Positions 62,357 through 64,000 of a stretch of 64,000 bases of DNA are shown piece by piece (position 1 is the stretch's first letter; each line of letters starts with the position of its first letter). The position numbers and the translations under genes were made by a program. Below the pieces are notes generated by a model that saw nothing but the letters and a program-made list of their open reading frames with translations, was not told the origin of the DNA and did no database searches. The DNA is from Umbelopsis ramanniana AG (Eukaryota; Mucoromycota; Umbelopsidomycetes; Umbelopsidales; Umbelopsidaceae): the NCBI RefSeq assembly GCF_025399195.1, contig NW_026252088.1, positions 248,001-312,000 of the forward strand, written 5' to 3'.

Positions 62357-63588
62357 AGATGTAAATAGACTAGCATGCGGTGTTTCAAGAAAGATACGAA
62401 TTTTCCACCTCCTGGAAAGAGATATTCAGAGCAACATGGATTATTAATAAACATTCACCTTACGATGACATGACAAAGATACTTCGGAGAAGTCTGACCC
62501 GCCGAACCGAAGAGTCCGCTTGTTTGGTTCTCAGATCAGTCGAATGTTATGCCGATGGAAGAGGTAAACGCATGCACCACATAACAATGGATGAAAAAAA
62601 TATTGGGTTTAAAAGTGGAGTGTTAATTGCCAGAAGATAAAATCTTTGGGATTGAGTGACACGAAGATTGCCAGGTACAATCAACTGTGACGGACATGGT
62701 TAAATCAGTATCAATGTCAAGGTCATTTAGCAGAGTGAGAATTTGTTAACAGAGAAACAATTCACAGACACTAATTAATCAGTGTCGGTATCATGCAAGC
62801 CATGGCCCCAATGCAGGTGGCAACTGCGACATTTTTAGCATCTGCTGGTCGAATCGTGACTGGCGATGTAAAGAGGTACGCCAAGTACGCCAGCGGTATT
62901 CGTAATCGGACGTCATGGTAGAACGACGATGATGAAAGACCGGACAAGACGGATAATAAATTACCATCGCGCCGTAAACATTCTATCAACTCTATGTTTC
63001 CACAATGGATATCCATGCCCAGGAAGAGAAGCACTACAAATGCAATTCCTGCTTCTTCTGTGCAGCTGCTCTCGTCTTTTTCTCAATTGTGGTAAGATAA
63101 AACATGTATCAACTTATTTTAAGCAGTAAGCTTTCGGTCGGAGTAATCCCACTCCTCATTGTTCTGCCCCTTCGCGACGGTCACACTGAAACTTTCCAAA
63201 CGCCTTTAGTCATGCAGACAAAACAGGGCATGTGTACCTTGGAACAGGGTAAACATTTATTCTATCAAATCCTGGTAAACATTGGAGGCAGATTGAAGGA
63301 AACTCTTGCTTTTTGAAAAAGGGAAGGGATGATATGGTTGTTGTTAGCGCGAAGCTTGTTTGTGGAGTAACCTCGGTAAAGTCCCATTCGGACAATGCAG
63401 ACAAATAAAGGAAAAAACCAAAACAAAAAAAATCTGGGAATCCGATGGCGGACCCAATGGTCTAAATAAAGATTGATGGCAGTACTTGAAATGAAAGAGG
63501 TCGGTTGTCCAGGAGCCTATATATACTCTTCGTTTTCTTCTTCTTCTCGATATCATTTTTTTTTTACTTTTCAAAAAGGTTTAATCCA
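62357..63588. other. Intergenic between tandem deacetylases
   Basis: No recognised gene. A plus frame at 62380-62640 and a minus frame at 63034-62771 with hydrophobic stretches (LRIPLAYLAYLFTSPVTI) are the only longer frames, and neither shows family motifs. The right part is the promoter of deacetylase 2. Confidence 0.45.
63518..63525 (+). promoter_or_regulatory. TATA box of deacetylase 2
   Basis: TATATATA, 64 bp upstream of the ATG at 63589, followed by a CTTCTTCTTCTTC pyrimidine-rich initiator-like stretch. Confidence 0.6.
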
Positions 63589-64000
63589 ATGCATTCTCTC
63601 GTCTATCTGGCCTTTGCTTTACTATTGAGCTCAACATTGGTCTCCACGTCGCCCATAACAAGACGTACTCTTACTGGCGTTCAAACTGACTGCAAGAAAG
63701 GATATTTCGCATTGACATACGATGATGGTCCATACGAGTTTACTGAAGAGCTAGTTGACAAGTTAGACGCGGCTGGTATCAAGGTCAGTGGTTCTGGATT
63801 GCCGTTGATGGCTTGACGCGTATTTGTCATTGCAGACCTAACATTATTATTTTCTTTGCTATGTTGAAACAGGCTACTTTCTTTGTCAATGGCAAAAACT
63901 GGTGGTAAGGATCTTGCTATCCTTTTAGTATGTACGAATGATCTGAAAACGCTGATTGATGTATCAATGGTAAATAGGGATATCAAAACTGATTCCAACG
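63589..64000 (+). CDS. Secreted CE4 polysaccharide deacetylase 2 (3' end outside window)
   Basis: Partial: exons 63589-63783, 63873-63904, 63978->64000. Signal peptide MHSLVYLAFALLLSSTLVST, then TRRTLTGVQTDCKKGYFALT and TYDDGPYEF (NodB motif 1). Next come ATFFVNGKNWWDI and the window end. The first two introns sit at the same positions and phases as in deacetylase 1 (after G-I-K, and inside the Trp codon of FVNG.N.W), and the sequences align closely, so this is a tandem duplicate. The remaining NodB motifs lie beyond the window. Confidence 0.9.

Overview
The window is nuclear DNA of an intron-rich, moderately AT-rich fungus. Introns are mostly 50-85 nt with GT-AG ends. The gene set (Pex5, Vtc4, Mtf1, Imp4, Jjj1, Tel2, Eme1, Rac1, small secreted chitin-deacetylase-type CE4 enzymes in tandem) together with animal-like retained genes (ITFG1/TIP, NTAQ1, a CHMP2-type ESCRT-III subunit, an aftiphilin-type clathrin-binding protein) suggests an early-diverging fungus, most likely Mucoromycota (Mucorales-like). 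That placement is inference. Exon structures were built by hand from splice signals, reading frame and family alignment. For every multi-exon model the summed exon length is a multiple of three.

Layout. 0-4.5 kb: 3' part of an aftiphilin-like gene (+) and a BRCT-containing family X DNA polymerase (-). 4.97-11.74 kb: a 15-exon gene for a protein of about 1935 aa joining three Tudor-like repeats, two ZZ-type zinc fingers, an extended PHD finger, a GATA-type finger and a bacterial-type amino-methyltransferase (HPPY motif), followed by a degenerate methyltransferase-like C-terminus. 12.3-18.2 kb: two tandem Vtc4-like polyphosphate polymerases. 18.7-25 kb: TVP15-like Golgi protein, ITFG1/TIP homologue, Jjj1. 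25-29.5 kb: Mtf1, NTAQ1, Imp4. 29.7-33 kb: an unrecognised nuclear-type protein head to head with Eme1. 33.5-36.2 kb: Pex5. 37-38.8 kb: two divergent single-domain WWE mini-proteins. 39-47.3 kb: Iml2/TTC39, Rac1 and a cytosolic-type GH20 hexosaminidase. 47.7-57.6 kb: small Cys/His finger protein, tandem-BTB protein, small membrane protein, CHMP2/Vps2, Tel2 and a degenerate hexokinase. 57.6-61 kb is gene-poor. 61-64 kb: two CE4 polysaccharide deacetylases, the second cut by the window end.

Themes. Several genes belong to genome maintenance (Pol X, Eme1, Tel2, the methyltransferase) or ribosome/mitochondrial expression (Jjj1, Imp4, Mtf1). Many neighbours are head to head with only 110-165 bp between start codons, so shared promoters are likely (ITFG1/JJJ1, NTAQ1/IMP4, orphan/EME1, BTB/small membrane protein). 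The stand-out candidate for a new system is the chromatin-reader/methyltransferase fusion, which reads like a eukaryotic epigenetic writer built on a prokaryotic-type DNA amino-methyltransferase. The WWE mini-protein pair is second. No rRNA, tRNA, CRISPR or intact transposon was recognised.
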